A stretch of DNA of 64,000 nt from Branchipolynoe longqiensis (taxonomy: Eukaryota; Annelida; Polychaeta; Phyllodocida; Polynoidae): contig CM059196.1 in the NCBI GenBank assembly GCA_030323885.1, positions 40,951,798-41,015,797 of the forward strand, in the 5' to 3' direction. The first letter of the stretch is position 1. Each line of letters starts with the position of its first letter. The notes under the pieces are model-generated. The model was not told the DNA's origin. It saw only the letters and a program-made list of their open reading frames with translations, and made no database searches. The position numbers and the translations under genes were made by a program. This document shows positions 34,285-45,130 of the stretch, piece after piece.

Positions 34285-35150
34285 TTTTATTTTTATTTTT
34301 TTAAATTTTATTGAGGCTGTATTTATACTGTCCATAGCATATAAGCCCGGGTACCCAGGCTTGTTTTCAATGCTGGCCAGTTGTAGTGTTGGTGTTATCT
34401 TACCACACAGTGGCTGCTGATAAGGTATTTGATTGCCTGCATTTCAGTAGCAGATAGATAATTGGTTGGTATGGTTAGTAGCCTATGTTAGTTTTTTTTT
34501 ATTTTCTTGGTATATATGTATTTATTTTTCTACTCTTATTACTAGACTAGCCTACTCCTATTTACATATCATAGGCTTGTACGTAGCTGTGTGGTGTGTT
34601 ATCTGGCTACTTTTGGCATGGTTACCTTCCATTGGCATCCCGCCGGTGGGCCGTGACATATCACATGCCCCTTTGCAGTGCAGTTTACTGGGGGTTTCCT
34701 AGCCTTATTTTGCACAGATATTTTTTGTAAGTTTTTAGGTCAGGAATTTTTCGTTCATTTACCGTTTGGGCATTCCACACCTTGGCAGCCATTTCCAGCG
34801 TGCTTCTCTCAGAGCTTTTATTTGGCTTCTTGTCTGCTTTAGTAGTAGCGCATTATTTGCTCTAGTAGCCCTTTGTGGTTTTGTTAGAAGTTTAATGTTT
34901 TGACTATGGCTATATGCTAATGTTTTCAAATGAATTATTCGCCTATTTTCTAGTAGTTTCACTTTGGTTCTTTTGTGTATGTCATAGGTTGGGTGCAGCT
35001 TGTCTAATCTTAGACAGATTCTTAGGGCTCTGTTCTGCAGTGTTTGCAGTTTTTTAGTAGTTCTTTTCTCGCACCCATGTAGTTTACATCTCCATAGTCA
35101 AAATAGGGGAGCACCATGCCTTTGAAGATTTTATTGACATTTCTTGTGTC
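34285..35150 (-). mobile_element. 5'-truncated non-LTR retrotransposon (LINE) 3' end
   Basis: On the minus strand the first part encodes the C-terminal tail typical of CR1/Jockey-like reverse transcriptases. Readable pieces include FDYGDVNYMG, LQTLQNRALRICLR and HPTYDIHKRTK, then a basic tail ending CGMPKR near 34759. About 450 bp of 3' untranslated sequence follows, with AATAAA and an A-rich end at 34285. It is inserted in the satellite and lacks the polymerase core and endonuclease. Confidence 0.75.
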
Positions 35151-36350
35151 ATGTGACCGGCTGGGTGAATGTACCACAAGCTACTGGCGAGAATCCAATC
35201 AGGAGAGAGCTTTCCAGGGCAGTCATCTTCGTCTCTATCCATCCTACAGACAGGATTTGAAAGTCTATTTTTAAGTTATTGAAAATTATTGCAAACCACT
35301 CAGTATGAGCAGTCTCCCTCCCACCTATCCAGAGACAGGTGGGAACATTCCTCAATGATTGCCACAAGTCTACAGAAGCAGACAGCCATCAACCAGCTTC
35401 ACGCTCAAGAGACAACACCACACCTCATCATCACAGTTTGCAATCCAGAGTCAGTGTTACCTGACGTCCTGGCAATACACACTATAGAAATGATCCCTAA
35501 AACTATGATCTTAATTCCTTTAAGGCAGATTCTCACTTAGAGAGATTTACTAAAACCACAAACAGGTGTAAGGCTCACCAAGTTTGTTTAAAGTTGCACA
35601 GTCCGATGGTTTTGAGTTTCTGTCATTTACTGAGATAAATACATTAGGTTGATCGTTATAATGTACCATACTTTACCTTGAAGTAGTTTTTATTTTAAAT
35701 GGCTAATTTTCAAGTTATTTAAGGTGTGAACATGGGAAATTAATTTTGGCAAGCACACCGCAACTCTGACACCATAGCTTTCTGCAGTAACCGGTTCTAT
35801 TAAATTGCCTCAATATTCCCTTCTATGTGGCCACAAATGTTTGATAACTGCATCAGTATCTAATTTAGCTATGTAGAATCAGATCCTGATAGTTGTTTTG
35901 GTTTTGAAAATTTGATGTTTTCATCGGACTATGCAGCTTTAACTATACAAGTTTTAATCATGCACTGAAAAAGGTCTAGGATTATTGTCTGTTGACAAGA
36001 AGTTTGGTAACATGCTTAGGCTCTATGCTGCTGTCTGATTGTGGTAAGGAGAAAATCTGGAAATGCTTTAATTGATAATAAATGTAATCAATTAATGGAC
36101 ATTTATTAGAAAGGCTACCATGGTCCCACCTGGTGAGTATTAAAGTAACCTCAATATACACCATACAACTCCTTGCTCACTAAGCATTGCTTCTAATAGT
36201 ATATACCATGGCTTACTTTTAATTTTCTGGTTTGTTGGGGTCTCATATCCTAGCAACATGTGAGGTCATATCAATATAGGTGCCGACGTATGATAGTACA
36301 ATTTCATGGTGACTTAATAGTGCCACCCCACAAGAAGACCAGGCCATCTA
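35151..36350. repeat. Diverged 1.42-kb satellite unit
   Basis: The sequence is colinear with satellite units (GTGACCGGCTGGGTGAATG to the SINE-like segment at 36227-36350) but clearly more diverged. A TTAA MITE is inserted at 35592-35938. The SINE-like segment here keeps more SINE identity than in the homogenised units. Confidence 0.8.
35592..35938. mobile_element. TTAA-flanked MITE, copy 1
   Basis: A 347-bp element flanked by TTAA on both sides. Terminal inverted repeats start AGTTGCACAGTCCGATG and end CATCGGACTATGCAGCT. The TTAA target suggests a piggyBac-type transposase acting in trans, although the termini are not classic piggyBac CCC. There is no coding capacity. Other copies lie at 44784, 48380, 52865, 53308, 60623, 61691 and 62150. 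Confidence 0.8.
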
Positions 36351-36352
36351 TG

Positions 36353-36412
<60 letters not shown>

Positions 36413-36796
36413 CATAGATCCTAATCTGAACTTAATGGCTTGCAACTTTTATTGTTTGATGCACATATAATAGGTGTACATCATTCATATTGCATATAGA
36501 TGAATAAATATAATATATATATTTATCTGTATATCAATATATCTGCATAACAACATATCTGTATATATTAATATCTGTATACCTATATATGTCTATATAG
36601 AAACATATCTATACACTATATAGAAACATATCTATATAAAGAAACAGATATATATATATTTATATCTATGTAAACTTAGGTATATAAATATGCATATATA
36701 TCTATATACATATATATAAATATATATTTATATATATGCATATACACATATACATACATATATACATATACATACATATATAGATATATCTCGGTT
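36351..36796. repeat. (TA)n and related AT microsatellite
   Basis: Long TA and TATC/TATG runs, with a short unrelated stretch at 36418-36500. This is the expanded microsatellite part of the satellite unit. Confidence 0.8.
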
Positions 36797-36810
36797 CTCA
36801 TAGGCAACAT

Positions 36811-37065
36811 CAAACCAATGACTTAAAAATTGATACCTGTTGCTTCCTAGCCACGCGCTCAGCATTCTTAGGATAGGGCAAGGACTGGTTGGCTCAGTGT
36901 CAGGATAATGTGACTGAGTGGGATATTGGGTCATGGTGCTGGTGGCCTGGTCTCCCAGTGGGGCAGCACTATAAAGTCGCCATGAGTGCGCACTGTCACA
37001 AGTCGGTACCCGTCCTGATATGACCTTAGATGTTGCTAGGACATAAAACAACAACAACAAACAAA
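36811..37065 (+). mobile_element. SINE-1, 5'-truncated, with 14-bp target duplication
   Basis: The SINE-1 body and tail (TTAGATGTTGCTAGGACATA, then ACAACAACAA) are flanked by CTCATAGGCAACAT at 36797-36810 and 37066-37079. The tRNA-like head is missing. It is inserted in the GGATTCTCATAGGC junction of a satellite remnant. Confidence 0.88.
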
Positions 37066-37340
37066 CTCATAGGCAACATGTATAGTGATGTGCTTTTACT
37101 GCCGCCATTGTCAAATAAGCTGATTTGATGGACTCGAACTTAGCACCATGAACAAAAAAATATATACATAAAACTGAACTAGACTGCTTAATATAATATA
37201 CAACACAATTGCCATAACAAATTTCGCCAGAAATGACACACGCAGGAATTCAACTCACAATACGCAGCAGAGAAGCACAACATGTGCAATACAAATAGTT
37301 GGTGTGCGACACAAACAATGCATTGCTCTGGTGCCCGGTC
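37066..37340. repeat. Diverged satellite fragment
   Basis: Similar to the beginning of the satellite unit (ACTGCCGCCATTGTCAAATA onward) for about 270 bp, with many substitutions. Confidence 0.65.
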
Positions 37341-37511
37341 GGGTGTATGTACCGCGAAGTGTGTGACATTGTGAGTGAAGGGGGCCCTGCGCGACAACTG
37401 GCATGCCGCATCGGTCAGTCATACATGCATGACATATGTGATTGTCACGACCACGTGACACTTAGGTGAGCTGGCGACGGGGCTCCAGAGGGCCATTGCT
37501 TGCTTGATTTT
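37341..37511. other. Unassigned spacer
   Basis: No recognisable gene or repeat. A short match to the satellite fades out here. Confidence 0.35.
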
Positions 37512-37670
37512 CGGAGTTTTACGTCCTGGCAACATCTGAGGTTATATGAGGATGGGTACCGACTTGTCACAGTGCGCACTCATGTCAACTTTATAGTGCT
37601 GCCCGACTGGGAAATCAGACCGCCGGCACCCTGGCCCGATATCCCACTCAGTCACATTATCCCGACATGT
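37512..37670 (-). mobile_element. SINE-1 fragment
   Basis: Tail and middle of SINE-1 on the minus strand (GTTTTACGTCCTGGCAACAT, CCCGATATCCCACTCAG). The head is missing. Confidence 0.8.
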
Positions 37671-37784
37671 TGCATCGAGGGAATGCAAAGTCCATTTAAT
37701 AGAATCAATTAATGCTGAATAAATCCTATGGCGGACCAAATTAAAATGCGTGTTGGGGGTCATACTCATAGCTTCAGTCTGATT

Positions 37785-37965
37785 CGCTCAATATCAGGAT
37801 AATGTGACTGAGTGGGATATTGGATCATGATACCGACGGCCTGATTTCCCAGTGGTGTAGCACTATAAAGTCACCATGAGTGTGCGATGTCAAAAGTCAG
37901 TGCCCGTCCTGATATGACCTTAGATGTTGCCAGGACGTAAAACTCCCACCAGCCAACCAATTAGT
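37785..37965 (+). mobile_element. SINE-1 fragment
   Basis: Middle and tail of SINE-1 on the plus strand, ending in an ACTCCCACCAGCC-like tail. It lies 115 bp from an inverted fragment, so the pair could form a hairpin. Confidence 0.8.
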
Positions 37966-38813
37966 CTTTACTAGGGGATCTGCAGAACTTAGAATACACG
38001 TATTGGGAATGAGTCGTCCAGAGCCTCACCTACACACACACTGCTCTATTCAGGTCATGCCCCGCCTGCCCCCCCCCCCTCCACCTCCCTCCATCTCCCT
38101 CCATCTCCCTCCACCTCCCTTGCCCGTAGTCAAATCAGGTAGATGGCCGGGGGGCGAATGCAGACGTAGGACACTGCCGCGTTATTTAGGGTCAGGCAAA
38201 TACAGTTAATTAAATCACGTGTCACAATGCCCAGGTTACCATGCTGCAAATGGTTACCAAGGGCAGCGAGCCACGCACAATTATCCGCGCCAGTTCTTTG
38301 AGTTTAAATCGAAACTGGCCAGGATTCTCATTTTACAGGGTTGCATGCATATATTTATATCCAACGAAAATTGCAAATATTTCTATCAAAATTTGGAGAG
38401 AGAGAGAGAACAAAAACCAACACAAACCCCCCCCCCCCCCAAAAAAAAACACAACCAACAAGACAAAAAAACACACAAAAACACCATAAAAATGGCCGGG
38501 CGCTCTGACCAGGCACTTGCCACGCCCCCAGGGGACGCTGACTCAAGGGGGTCACCAGAACGCGCCCTGCACATGATGACGTCACTGCGCCTCCTTGCCC
38601 CCTAGCCCCCCCCCCCCCCCCCCTAGCGGCCACCACCGCCACCACCGCCACCACACACCACACATCAAGCCGGCCCAGGAGGGCAGGGCAGCTAGTTGTT
38701 CAGCCCGGGGTTCATGAGTGCACCACAGTGTCCGAACAGCTCGCAGTCCCCAAAGTCGACTTTCCATTTCTTCACCAGGAACACTTTTTCCCGGGGGACA
38801 AACGCAGGCGACA
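37966..38813. other. Upstream region of the first signal-peptide exon
   Basis: Contains C-rich and (CCTCCAT)n low-complexity tracts (38060-38125, 38424-38450, 38608-38660) and an AGAGAG tract. I see no TATA box near a plausible start. An in-frame ATG at 38718 would add 32 residues without signal-peptide character. Confidence 0.45.
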
Positions 38814-38969
38814 ATGCAGTGCGTGGTGTACCTCCTCGTTGCCATGGCGACTGTCTTGGTGACGCCTGAAGCGATGGACTTGACGGGCCTCACCCCGGAG
38901 TTCCTGCACATGCTGCAGAGGCTGCTGGCGGACAAGAAGCAGCAGGAGAAGGAGGAGAAAGGCACACAG
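38814..38969 (+). CDS. First exon (signal peptide) of an unknown secreted protein, copy A
   Basis: A 52-codon exon. The ATG at 38814 gives a good signal peptide (MQCVVYLLVAMATVLV), followed by LTPEFLHMLQRLLADKK and a Lys/Glu/Gln-rich end. It closes in phase 0 with CAG|GTGAGG, a strong donor. The TPEF-x2-MLQ-x2-L core is shared with the exon at 45380. I chose this ATG over the in-frame one at 38718 because the hydrophobic core begins here. No domain is recognisable. The protein could be a small secreted peptide precursor or the N-terminus of a larger secreted protein. No matching second exon lies between here and 45 kb, so splicing to the exon at 50157 is possible. Confidence 0.55.
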
Positions 38970-39048
38970 GTGAGGCAGCAGCCGCCGGGTCCCAGCTTAG
39001 GGATGGTTGTCATATTCAGTTGCCCACCTTTCTAGACAGGTTTGACCA

Positions 39049-39367
39049 GACGTGATGGCCGAATGAGTTGCTTTTGGTAGATTGGGGGGGTTTCAAACCC
39101 CGGTCGAGTCAAACCAACGAATTTCAAAATGTATACTTGTCGAATCCGAGCCAGACACTCAGCATAATCAGAATATGGCAAGGACCGGTTGGCTCAGTGT
39201 CGGGATAATGTGACTGAGTGGGATATCGGGTCCTGGTCCTGGTGGCCTGGTTTCCCAGTGGAGGCAGTACTATGAAGCTGCCATGAGTGCGCACTGTCAC
39301 AAGTCGGTACCTGTCCTGATATGACCTTAGATGTTGCCAGGACGTAACACTCCAACAACCAACCAAC
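39049..39367 (+). mobile_element. SINE-1, nearly full length
   Basis: tRNA-like head with degraded A box (GTGATGGCCGAATGAG) and B-box-like GGGTTTCAAACCCC, then the common body and a CCAACAACCAACC tail. It lies 80 bp after the exon at 38814. Confidence 0.85.
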
Positions 39368-39607
39368 CTTTCTGGCCTCTAATTGGAAGCTGAGTACATG
39401 CATGTAGAAGTCGAATCGAGGTTGCTGTCATTATTCATGGTCATTCCGACACAGGGAAAGAGTGTTGGTAGCGAGCACACTCAGCTTAATTGAAATACCT
39501 GTCACTTTTATGAGGTGGCCCATTTATTGAAGACGATGTAGTGCAATCAGGTAGTTATTAATGATGTGTGTTAATATATATATAACAGGTGTACATCATT
39601 CATATTG
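39368..39607. other. Unassigned
   Basis: No gene or known repeat. A short segment (39575-39607) resembles 36465-36500. Confidence 0.35.
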
Positions 39608-39795
39608 CATTCAATTCAATTCGGTCTGTGGGAAAGTGCATATAAAAAATGCCTTGCTACTTATCAGAAAGAGTAGCCTATGTGCAGCAGCGGGTTTCCT
39701 GCAAAGAAATATTTCAGAATGACCATATGTTTGATGTCCAATATCCGATGATTTGAAAATCAATGTGCTCTAGAGGCGTCATTAAATTGATTTTA
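39608..39795 (+). mobile_element. SINE-3 (mollusc-type) fragment
   Basis: 3' body of SINE-3: GGGAAAGTGCATATAAAA, GAGTAGCCTATGTG, GCTCTAGAGGCGTC. The tRNA head is missing. The same body is found at 41150 and 61400. Confidence 0.8.
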
Positions 39796-40080
39796 AAAAA
39801 AAATTAATTCAATTCAATTACTTTTATTCCAGAATATTTCAGTCATAAAACATACACAAAATCCGAAATAGAACTTAATGGCTTGCAACTATTAGTATGC
39901 AGCATATTACTCCAATGATTATACAATGGTGATGTATATAATGTATGACTATTCACAATAGGTTGTAATAATGCATTTCCCGATTTCGCTATGCATGCTT
40001 GATTTATTGGAAATGGTTTAATGCTGTACTAACTAGCAATGGTCATATTCATGGCTTCACAAAATGCGTTGATTATAGTA
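39796..40080. other. Unassigned
   Basis: No gene seen. A 12-bp AATTCAATTCAA motif occurs at the start here and near 39608. Confidence 0.35.
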
Positions 40081-40323
40081 CTTGTGACCACAAAAAAAAG
40101 AGTGGTCTCAAAATGGTCGCAAGTGGTCGCAACATTGTCCTCAGTGGTCGCTTACCTCCATGCGGTCCATTTTGGACGGAATGAGGTTGTAGCTACTGCA
40201 CCAAAACCCTCCTTGTGACAAAAACTGGTCGGCAACCATTGTTATCGCTTGTCAACCAGTCAGCGACCAGTCGGCAACCAGTCGGCGACCAGTCAGCATC
40301 CAGTCGGCTTTTTGGTCACACAA
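40081..40323. mobile_element. Possible MITE with internal repeats
   Basis: Approximate terminal inverted repeats TTGTGACCACAAAAA and TTTTTGGTCACACAA. The left half repeats AGTGGTCGC and the right half repeats GACCAGTCGGCAACCAGTC. No clear target duplication is seen. Confidence 0.4.
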
Positions 40324-40359
40324 ATGGTGGATTTCTGATGCTCACCTATATGGCCTTTA

Positions 40360-40874
40360 TAGCCCTGTCAGACTACAACGTATCTCGCCGGCGTGCTGCC
40401 AACGGGCAAAATCACTTTTAATCGTCGAGAAACGTCAAACTTTTCAGCGTCAGCACAATGTATCGGTAGCGTGCGGCCGATGTTGTGAGAAAAAAAACTA
40501 AAAAGTTTGGTGCGCCATCCTGATATGACCTTAGATGTTGCTAGGATGTAAAACAACAAAGCAACAGTTTGGCACAATCTGTGTGAATGACCCTCACGCG
40601 CATGTGGCATATGCCTAGCGTTCGCATAATGTTATTCCAGCGATGTCGATGTGCTTCTGACGTCGCCATAATATTGGCACCCGCACGTTGTCGCTCGTCA
40701 AAAGTTTTGTGCAAGCAATACCCTGATGCGCGTCGCCGACCTTCGCTGTCCATCAATGATTACCAATGCGTGCCTAATGCGCGCGTAATGCTTCCAGACG
40801 TCTACCAACGTTTCGCCAAAAAGTGACATACGTCGACGCGCGTAGGCGAGAAACGTCGTAATGTGACAGCACCA
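40360..40874. mobile_element. Harbinger-type MITE, family C, copy 1
   Basis: Flanked by TTA (40357-40359, 40875-40877). Termini read TAGCCCTGTCAGACTAC and GTAATGTGACAGCACCA. The 3-bp TWA target is typical of PIF/Harbinger. A 55-bp SINE-1 tail with its own target duplication is nested at 40511-40565. No coding capacity. Confidence 0.7.
40511..40565 (+). mobile_element. Ultra-short SINE-1 tail insertion
   Basis: Only the last 55 bp of SINE-1 are present, flanked by AGTTTGG on both sides (40504-40510, 40566-40572). The duplication shows a separate insertion, not a decayed long copy. Confidence 0.75.
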
Positions 40875-40877
40875 TTA

Positions 40878-41149
40878 GCAGCCGACACGGTATAACATCA
40901 ATCAACCTATTAGGATACCATTACACGCTATCCCACTGAGTCTAATTATTTTGACCACAAGCCAACCCAGTCCATGTCCTGTCATCGTAATATGTAGCGC
41001 CAGGCAAGGTAGCGACAGATATTAATATTACAAGTCTTTGATTTGACTCATCTTGGAATTGATCCCATGACCTCCTACAGTTGAAGCTGGTGCCCTACCC
41101 ACCTAAACACCCTGCCACACACTTACTTGCTTTCCTTCGACCATGCCTA
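40878..41149. other. Unassigned, with SINE-1-like trace
   Basis: Faint similarity to the middle of SINE-1 on the minus strand (CACGCTATCCCACTGAG, AGCCAACCCAGTCC). No gene. Confidence 0.4.
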
Positions 41150-41500
41150 CGGAGCGGGTCATTGCTCAGGTGGTAGAATGTTCACCTGTGAAGGTGTCGG
41201 TCATCCTCTGGATCCTGCTCAGTGGACCCATTTGCAGTTTGGGCTATTTTCCATTCCAACCAGTGGTCCACAATTGGTTCATCAAAGGCTGTGGTATGTG
41301 GTAGATTGGGGGTTTCAAAGCTGTCTGTGGAAAAGTGCATATAAAAGACCCGTTGCTGCTTATTGAAAAGAGTAGTCTATGTGTCGGCAACGGGTTTCCT
41401 CCAATGAAATATGTCAGAATGACCATGTGTTTGATGTCCAATAGCTGATTATACGAAAATCAATGTGCTCTAGAGGCGTTGGTAAATAGAGCAAGCTTTA
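41150..41500 (+). mobile_element. SINE-3 (mollusc-type), nearly full length
   Basis: Degraded tRNA-like head (CATTGCTCAGGTGGTAGAATG), conserved middle (ATCAAAGGCTGTGGTATGTG) and body ending GCTCTAGAGGCG. Layout and phrases match SINEs I know from molluscs and other lophotrochozoans. Confidence 0.8.
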
Positions 41501-41547
41501 TTATTTTCCAACCATGCCTTGAAGAGAAAATGAGCCATCCTGTTTGT

Positions 41548-41608
41548 TTGTTTGTTTGTTGTTGTTTTACGTCCTAGTAACATCTAAGGTCATATCAGGA
41601 CGGGCTGA
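41548..41608 (-). mobile_element. Ultra-short SINE-1 tail insertion
   Basis: About 60 bp of SINE-1 tail on the minus strand, ending in (GTTT)n. It starts at the same internal SINE position as 40511 and 52515. Target duplication unclear. Confidence 0.65.
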
Positions 41609-41799
41609 CGTCAGAGTCATACCACAGGTATCTTAATGTAACCTTCATTGCAATTAGTACTGTGACCGTGAATCACTCTAATTTGACCTACAGCTAATCT
41701 AATGAAATGACCTTGATGTCATGTGAAGTGATTGTCACAAACGCAAATGCTTTGATCGCGTGAGCTGGAGCAGTACACACATTCATATCATTCTCAGTT
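41609..41799. other. Unassigned
   Basis: No gene or repeat recognised. Confidence 0.35.
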
Positions 41800-42119
41800 T
41801 CCTAGAAAACAATTCCCACCACAAACCTGTCCTCTGATGGCAGTTGAAGAACTGAAGTCATGCAGCGTTCTCCGTCGAAAAGGTCCTATAGATCATTTCT
41901 ACTACCTGATGTCCTTCTGATAATAGTATGAAGAACCAATGGTGTGGGTAGCAGCCCAGTGTGCAGTATGCTTTATGGAAAAGGTTTTATAGAGTATTTC
42001 CAACACAAACCTGTCCTCTGATAGCAGTGGCAAGAACAAATGGTAATTATATTAAGTGTAGCATTCCACTGTGCAGCATGCAGTGTGGAAAAGGTTTCAT
42101 AAATGATTTCCACAAGTAA

Positions 42120-42542
42120 AGGGGCTGTCACATTACGGCGTATGGCGGAAGCGTATGGCGGCGTAGCGGCTTACGTCATATACGTCGCCATACGCCGCAT
42201 ACGCTACGCATACGCTACTCATACGCTACGCATACGCTACGCATACGCCGCCAGTGCCGCAACACGCCGGCGTATGTGAAGCTTATGATGCATACGCCGC
42301 CATACGCTTTCATAAATTCGTCCGTCCTTTTTTTTTTGTGCATACTCAAAAAAACACGACCTATGTGGGCGTATGGCCCAAAATGTCAAAAAATGTCCTG
42401 GCACGCTCCCATACGCTCCCATACGCTACGCATACGCTACGCATACGCTACGCATACGCTCAAACACACCCGAAAGTGGCACCCGATGGCGTACGTAGGT
42501 TTTCAATACGCTCCCGCCATACGCCGTAATGTGACAGCCCCT
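42120..42542. mobile_element. Harbinger-type MITE, family C, copy 2
   Basis: Flanked by TAA (42117-42119, 42543-42545). Termini AGGGGCTGTCACATTACGG and CCGTAATGTGACAGCCCCT are exact inverted repeats. The interior is made of CATACGCTACG-like 10-11-mers in both halves, so the whole element can fold into a hairpin. No coding capacity. Confidence 0.85.
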
Positions 42543-42886
42543 TAACTGCCCTCTGATGGCAGGGCCAGTGGGAAGAACAAATAATGGTGATAGCAATTAG
42601 CAGCAGCTCACTGTGCAGCATGTTTTGTGTAAAAAGTCATTATAGAGGATTCCCGCTACTACTGAGAGCAATGGGAAGAACTATGGTGTCCATGCTTTGT
42701 GAAAAAGGTCTCATACTCATAGGGGGGGGGGGTCTACTTTCAACCCGCCCTCTAGTGGCAGTAACAAGAGGTAATGTTACGGGTTGGAGCTCACTGTGCG
42801 GGCTGCTCGATGGAAAAGGCATTATAGAGGCTTTCCATCACCAACTAGAACTGTGATGAAAGTGGGAAGAACTGAGATGCAATATA

Positions 42887-43141
42887 TGAGCCTGTCTCAA
42901 AAGGTGATAACTCTTTTTTTTTGTCGATTGTAATGATTCACACAAAACAGCACAGAAACGGTTACACTGAAAACACAAGGACATTTGCTTCAAATCAGTA
43001 TGTATTCTATTGGGATTATGAAACACCTTGCAAAAAACAAATCAGTTTATCCTGAGCAAATACATAATCAGATAGTATGTTGATCGTTACAATGGACAAA
43101 GTTTTGTCCCATATTGCTTAGCACCTTTTGAGACAGCCTCA
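42887..43141. mobile_element. TA-flanked MITE (Tc1/mariner-like)
   Basis: 255 bp with terminal inverted repeats GAGCCTGTCTCAAAAGGTG and CACCTTTTGAGACAGCCTC. TA lies on both sides. No coding capacity. Confidence 0.75.
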
Positions 43142-43460
43142 TATGCTCTATGGATAGTATTATGAAGGATTTCCACTATTAACCCACCCTCTGATGGCAG
43201 TGGGAAGAACTAATGTGCCACATGCTCTTTGGAAAATGTATTACAGAGAATTGCCACCTGAACTTGCAGTGGGAGGGGGGGGGGCTTTATGTAGGTACCA
43301 GCTCACAGTGCAGCATGCTCTGTGAAAAATGTATTATAGAGGATTTCCATCACCAGCCTGCCCTCTGATGGCAGTGGCAAGAACTAATATTGTGGGTGAC
43401 ACCTCACTGTGTATGCTCTGCACCAAAAAAAACCTGCCACCTTATCACATCCTACATTGC

Positions 43461-43509
43461 GTGGGCCCCGTCCTGATATGTTGCTAGGACGCAAAACAAC
43501 AACAAACAA
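43461..43509 (+). mobile_element. Ultra-short SINE-1 tail insertion
   Basis: A 49-bp piece of SINE-1 tail flanked by ACATTGC on both sides (43454-43460, 43510-43516). An internal 11-bp deletion removes ACCTTAGATGT-like sequence. Confidence 0.75.
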
Positions 43510-43516
43510 ACATTGC

Positions 43517-43747
43517 CTGGAGAGAATTCTTCCACACTCCAATGTGAGGTAAAGATCATAGCGAATTCACAACAGAGACGCGACCTCCGCAAGGCAAACT
43601 ATTCGATAATTATGTATTAAATCGCATACGTATAATTGGACCTAGACACTTCCGGTTTCTCGTGGAGCGTTTTCGTCTGCACCCTGCATATCAACAGGAC
43701 GGCTGTCTCATTTTAATACTTATTATACAACCTTTTCGTATTATGTA
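43517..43747. other. Unassigned
   Basis: No gene or known repeat recognised. Confidence 0.35.
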
Positions 43748-44090
43748 CCGGGCGCGGTGGCCGAATCGGTAGAAGTGCAGGCCTCCCGTGTGGGAGATTG
43801 GGAGTTCAATTCCCAGTCGACTGGTCGAATCAAACCAAGGACTTACAAATGTTATACTTGTTGCTTCCTATCTTGGAACTCGGCATTAATAGGATAGGGC
43901 AAGGACTGCATGGTTAGCTCAGTATCAGGATAATGTGACTGCGATATTGGGTCATGGTGCTGTCAGCCTGATTTCCCAGTGGAGCAGCATTATAAAGCCG
44001 CTATAAGTGTCCATTGTCACAAGTCAGTACCCGTCAGATATGACCTTAGATGTTGTCAGGACGTAAAACTCCAACAACCAAACAACCATC
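43748..44090 (+). mobile_element. SINE-1, full length
   Basis: The best-preserved head: GCGGTGGCCGAATCGGTAG (pol III A box) and GAGTTCAATTCCC (B box), as in a tRNA gene but without a foldable acceptor end. The common body follows (AGGATAGGGCAAGGACT, TCAGGATAATGTGACTG, GACCTTAGATGTTG), with a CCAACAACC tail. tRNA-derived SINEs are transcribed by pol III and moved by a LINE. Confidence 0.9.
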
Positions 44091-44427
44091 TTATTATGCA
44101 CATGAAAGGTGAAGAAGTTACATCCAACAGCTATTTTGTATTGTCGAAATACACTATTATACGTTACGAAAATGCCTTCCTTGCGCCCCAATGCCCTAAA
44201 GGCCAGTTGTCTTGGCAACCAGCAAAATGTGGTTAAATTCCATTGCTTTCATTCAGATGCTGAGTGTGTGGCTAGTTGCACCTTTCCTCATCACCCACAT
44301 ATTCCAGACGTATTCCTCCATTATGGGTGAGGAGGAGTGGGTGAGGTGGAGAAGGTCGGGGGGGGGGGGCACTCAGTAAAAGGGGCAGTAGGCCTGCTTT
44401 ATTGATATGAACTCTATTTATTTGTTT
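44091..44427. other. Unassigned
   Basis: Contains a G-run (44358-44370). No gene or known repeat recognised. Confidence 0.35.
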
Positions 44428-44720
44428 TTTTTTGCACTTTTACATCCTAGCAACATCTAAGGTCATATCAGGATGGGTGCTGACTTGTGACAGTGCACAC
44501 TCATGGCGACTTTAGAGTGCTGACCCACTGGGAGCCCAGGTTACCGGTACCATGACCCCGATATCCCACTCGGTCACATTATCCTGATAATGAGCCAACC
44601 AGTCCTTGCCCTATCCTATTAATGCCAAGTGTCAGACTTATAAGTAGCAACAAGGTAAATCATTGGTTTGACTCAGCCGAAGTTCGAACCCAGGAAGGTA
44701 TCGGAAGCCAGTCAGTACTA
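44428..44720 (-). mobile_element. SINE-1, nearly full length
   Basis: Minus-strand copy with tail, body and part of the head (AGTTCGAACCCAGG, B box reversed). Confidence 0.82.
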
Positions 44721-44783
44721 ATAGTAATACCGATTCGGTGATTACTGCTCAGAAGTAGGCGTATATTTAAACGCCATATTTAA

Positions 44784-45126
44784 ATTGCATAGTCCGACGG
44801 TTTTGAGTTTCTGTCATTTACTGAGATAAACATATTAGGTTGATTGTTATAATCTACCTTACTTTTAGTTTGAAGTAACTTTTATTTTAACTTTTGAGAT
44901 ATTTGAAGTGTAAACATGCAAAATATATTTCGGCAAGCATGCCAAAACACGGACACCATAGGCTTCTGAACTAACATGTTCTGTTAAATTGGCTCGGTAT
45001 TCCCTTCAATGTGGTGACAAATGCTTAATAAGTGCACCATTATCTAAGTTAGATATGCATAATCAAATCTACATAATTGTTTTGGTTTTGAAAATCTGAT
45101 GTTTTCATCTGACTATGTATGCAGTT
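44784..45126. mobile_element. TTAA-flanked MITE, copy 2
   Basis: 343 bp between TTAA at 44780-44783 and 45127-45130, colinear with 35592-35938. Its right end lies 254 bp before the ATG of the exon at 45380, so it may form part of that promoter region. Confidence 0.8.
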
Positions 45127-45130
45127 TTAA

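Larger units (their letters stand above)
41800..43440. repeat. Degenerate ~115-140-bp tandem repeat, interrupted by two MITEs
   Basis: Phrases CCTGTCCTCTGATGGCAGTG, ACTGTGCAGCATGCT, GGAAAAGG-TTATAGAGGATT and TTCCAC recur about ten times in the same order with variable spacing. MITEs at 42120-42542 and 42887-43141 are inserted in it. Not coding. Confidence 0.75.

Noticed and set aside
38355..38663. GC-rich minus-strand frames upstream of the exon at 38814
   Set aside because: They read through C-runs and (CCACCG)n as poly-Gly and poly-Val-like sequence without protein features.
43748..43830. tRNA gene
   Set aside because: A and B boxes are present but the acceptor stem does not close, and the sequence continues into a SINE body found many times. 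The same applies at 49816, 60941 and 61400.
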